This document shows positions 61,600-64,000 of a DNA stretch of 64,000 nt, one piece after another. This DNA is from Lasioglossum baleicum. Taxonomy: Eukaryota; Arthropoda; Insecta; Hymenoptera; Halictidae. Position numbers and translations under genes: made by a program. The DNA lies in contig NW_027469196.1 of assembly GCF_051020765.1 (NCBI RefSeq), positions 124,001 through 188,000 on the forward strand. The letters are read 5' to 3'. Below the pieces are notes generated by a model that saw nothing but the letters and a program-made list of their open reading frames with translations, searched no databases and was not told where the DNA came from. How positions within the stretch are numbered: the first letter of the stretch is position 1; every line of letters starts with the position of its first letter.

Positions 61600-63741
61600 G
61601 ACTAGCCTGCGGGATGCATCCTCTCGCTCGTGTTTTTACTCGACTAGCCTGCGGGATGCATCCTCTCGCACGTGTTTCTACTCGACTAGCCTGCGGGATG
61701 CATCCTGTCGCACGTGTTTTTACTCGACTAGCCTGCGGGATGCATCCTCGCGATCGTGTTTTTCCTCGACTATCCTGCGGGATGCATTATCTCGCACGTG
61801 TTTTTACTCGACTAGCCTGCGGGATGCATCCTCTCGCACGTGTTTCTACTCGACTAGCCTACGGGATGCATCCTCTCGCACGTGTTTTTACTCGACTAGC
61901 CTGCGGGATGCATTATCGCGCACGTGTTTTTACTCGACTAGCCTGCGGGATGCATCCTCTCGCTCGTGTTTCTACTCGACTAGCCTGCGGGATGCATCCT
62001 CTCGCACGTGTTTTTACTCGACTAGCCTGCGGGATGCATCCTCGCGCACGTGTTTTTCCTCGACTAGCCTGCGGGATGCATCCTCTCGCACGTGTTTTTA
62101 CTCGACTAGCCTGCGGGATGCATCCTCTCGCACGTGTTTCTACTCGACTAGCCTGCGGGATGCATCCTCTCGCACGTGTTTTTACTCGACTTGCCTGCGG
62201 GATGCATCCTCTCGCACGTGTTTCTACTCGACTAGCCTGCGTGATGCATCCTCTGGCACGTGTTTCACCTCGACTAGCCTGCGGGATGCATCCTCTCGCA
62301 CGTGTTTCAACTCGACTAGCCTGCGGGATGCATCCTCTCGCACGTGTTTTTACTCGACTAGCCTGCGGGATGCATCCTCTCGCTCGTGTTTCTACTCGAC
62401 GAGCCTGCGGGATGCATCCTCTCGCACGTGTTTTTACTCGACTAGCCTGCGGGATGCATCCTCTCGCACGTGTTTTTACTCGACTAGCCTGCGGGATGCA
62501 TCCTCTCGCACGTGTTTTTACTCGACTAGCCTGCGGGATGCATCCTCGCGCACGTATTTTTACTCGACTAGCCTGCGGGAAGCATCCTCTCGCACGTGTT
62601 TCTACTCGACTAGCCTGCGGGAAGCATCCTCTCGCACGTGTTTCTACTCGACTAGCCTGCGGGATGCATCCTCTCGCTCGTGTTTTTACACGACTAGCCT
62701 GCGGGAAGCATCCTCTAGCACGTGTTTTTACTCGACTAGCCTGCGGGATGCATCCTCTCGCACGTGTTTTTACTCGACTAGCCTGCGGGATGCATCCTCT
62801 CGCACGTGTTTTTACTCGACTAGCCTGCGGGATGCATCCTCTCGCACGTGTTTCTACTCGACTAGCCTGCGGGATGCATCCTCTCGCTCGTGTTTTTACA
62901 CGACTAGCCTGCGGGAAGCATCCTCTAGCACGTGTTTTTACTCGACTAGCCTGCGGGATGCATCCTCTCGCACGTGTTTTAACTCGACTAGCCTGCGGGA
63001 TGCATCCTCTCGCACGTGTTTTTACGCGACTAGCCTGCGGGATGCATCCTCTCGCTCGTGTTTTTACTCGACTAGCCTGCGGGAAGCATCCTCTCGCACG
63101 TGTTTTTACTCGACTAGCCTGCGGGATGCATCCTCTCGCACGTGTTTCTACTCGACTAGCCTACGGGATGCATCCTCTCGCACGTGTTTTTACTCGACTA
63201 GCCTGCGGGATGCATTATCGCGCACGTGTTTTTACTCGACTAGCCTGCGGGATGCATCCTCTCGCTCGTGTTTCTACTCGACTAACCTGCGCGATGCATC
63301 CTCTCGCACGTGTTTTTACTCGACTAGCCTGCGGGATGCATCCTCTCGCACGTGTTTTTACTCGACTAGCCTGCGGGATGCATCTTCTCGCACGTGTTTT
63401 TGCTCGACTAGCCTGCGGGATGCCTCCTCTCGCACGTGTTTTTACTCGACTAGCCTGCGGGATGCCTCCTCCCGCACGTGCTTTTACTCGACTAGCCTGC
63501 GGGATGCATCCTCTCGCACGTGTTTTTACTCGACTAGCCTGCGGGATGCATCCTCTCGCACGTGTTTCTACTCGACTAGCCTGCGGGAAGCATCCTCTCG
63601 CACGTGTTTTTACTCGACTAGCCTGCGGGATGCATCCTCTCGCACGTGTTTTTACTCGACTAGCCTGCGGGATGCATCCTCTCGCTCGTGTTTCTACTCG
63701 ACTAGCCTGCGGGATGCATCCTCTCGCACGTGTTTTTACTC

Positions 63742-63782
63742 GACTAGCCTGCGGGATGCATCTTCTCGCACGTGTTTTTCTC
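63742..63782 (+). repeat. 41-bp monomer, A39-loss subtype, copy 11
   Basis: Counterpart of the copy at 59,377, 104 monomers downstream. It is the last length change in the window. Confidence 0.92.
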
Positions 63783-64000
63783 GACTAGCCTGCGGGATGC
63801 CTCCTCTCGCACGTGTTTTTACTCGACTAGCCTGCGGGATGCATCCTCTCGCACGTGTTTCTACTCGACTAGCCTGCGGGATGCATCCTCTCGCACGTGT
63901 TTCTACTCGACTAGCCTGCGGGAAGCATCCTCTCGCACGTGTTTTTACTCGACTAGCCTGCGGGATGCATCCTCTCGCACGTGTTTCTACTCGACTAGCC

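Larger units (their letters stand above)
1..64000 (+). repeat. 42-bp head-to-tail satellite array filling the window
   Basis: Every position belongs to one 42-bp monomer family: 1,524 complete copies plus 8 bases, all in one orientation. Landmarks by monomer position are GACTAG at 1-6, GGATGCATCC at 13-22, CACGTG at 28-33 and T5 at 34-38. Recurring variants are 16 T>A, 37 T>C (sometimes with 38 T>A), 13 G>T or C, 25 T>G, 26 C>A, 29 A>T, 33 G>A, 41 T>A, 22 C>T, 19 A>C, 10 G>A, 39 A>C or G, and rarer ones. The monomer phase moves from 1 to 27 (mod 42) across the window, exactly accounted for by two +1 and eighteen -1 monomers, so nothing foreign is inserted. Two forward frames and one reverse frame of the consensus have no stop, which explains all long open frames. 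Both array ends lie outside the window. I do not recognise the family, and a eukaryotic heterochromatic location is inferred. Confidence 0.99.
61365..64000 (+). repeat. right-end block with 104-monomer spacing, copy 2
   Basis: Counterpart of 57,000-59,635 with a few private changes: CATCCTGTCG near 61,687, ACTATCCTG near 61,772, TTTTAACTCG near 62,980 and GTGCTTTTAC near 63,480. It is cut by the window end. Confidence 0.85.

Noticed and set aside
6134..63782. One-base shorter monomers as sequencing errors
   Set aside because: Seventeen of the eighteen fall into three recurring types with constant neighbouring variants, which random errors would not produce. Only the single scar monomer at 28,935 lacks a second copy.
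1..64000. CRISPR array
   Set aside because: The repeats are directly adjacent with no unique spacers between them, the period is constant at 42 bp, and no cas genes or leader are present.
1..64000. Repeat protein domain such as a TAL-like, RTX or antifreeze-type repeat gene
   Set aside because: There is no non-repetitive N- or C-terminal region, three frames are equally open, and frameshifts are tolerated throughout.
1..64000. Telomeric repeat or CENP-B box
   Set aside because: No TTAGGG, TTTAGGG or TTAGG type runs occur, and the monomer does not contain the CENP-B box core (TTCG....A..CGGG). A centromeric role is not excluded, since many centromeres lack this box.
1..64000. T5 tract as a Pol III terminator and ACTCGACTAG as a B-box-like element
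   Set aside because: A T5 run every 42 bp is part of the monomer, and the TCGACTAGC segment does not fit the B-box pattern (TCRANNC). No tRNA or 5S-like fold was seen.
1..64000. Inserted transposable element or unique DNA island
   Set aside because: Monomer phase is continuous across all 64,000 bases once the twenty one-base changes are counted, leaving no unexplained segment.

Overview
The whole 64,000-base window is one satellite DNA array. A single 42-bp monomer is repeated head to tail, always in the same orientation, from the first base to the last. With the monomer start set at the GACTAGCC motif, base 1 opens a monomer and base 63,993 opens the last, partial one. I followed the phase across the window. 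Every position is explained by 42-bp units plus twenty single-base length changes: two 43-bp monomers and eighteen 41-bp monomers, net -16. That gives 1,524 complete monomers plus 8 bases. No unique sequence, transposon, RNA gene, telomere repeat or inversion interrupts the array, and neither array edge is inside the window.

The consensus monomer (window positions 1-42 are a consensus copy) is about 55% GC. It has a 10-bp perfect palindrome GGATGCATCC (monomer positions 13-22), the palindrome CACGTG (28-33), a T5 run (34-38) and four CpG dinucleotides. Because 42 is divisible by 3 and three of the six frames of the consensus have no stop, very long open frames (up to about 3,560 codons) follow from arithmetic alone. 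I call no protein-coding gene. Such an array suggests a eukaryotic nuclear genome, in centromeric, pericentromeric, subtelomeric or other heterochromatin, assembled from long reads. The sequence does not identify the species.

Monomers differ at a limited set of recurring sites, and variants travel together in short cassettes of 5-8 monomers. Cassettes are joined into larger duplicated blocks whose spacing is a whole number of monomers: 10, 12, 17, 32, 39, 40, 52, 61, 64, 104, 108 and 250. The left part (about 1-18 kb) carries subtypes mostly absent from the right part (about 38-64 kb), where another 41-bp subtype becomes common. Several breakpoints can be read directly: a clean two-monomer deletion near 27.2 kb, an imperfect eleven-monomer deletion near 28.95 kb, a duplicated 41-bp monomer at 30.5 kb and a hybrid monomer at 43.49 kb. 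The window is therefore a readable record of satellite turnover by unequal exchange or conversion. Whether the array has a function (protein binding, chromatin phasing, transcription) cannot be decided from this sequence.
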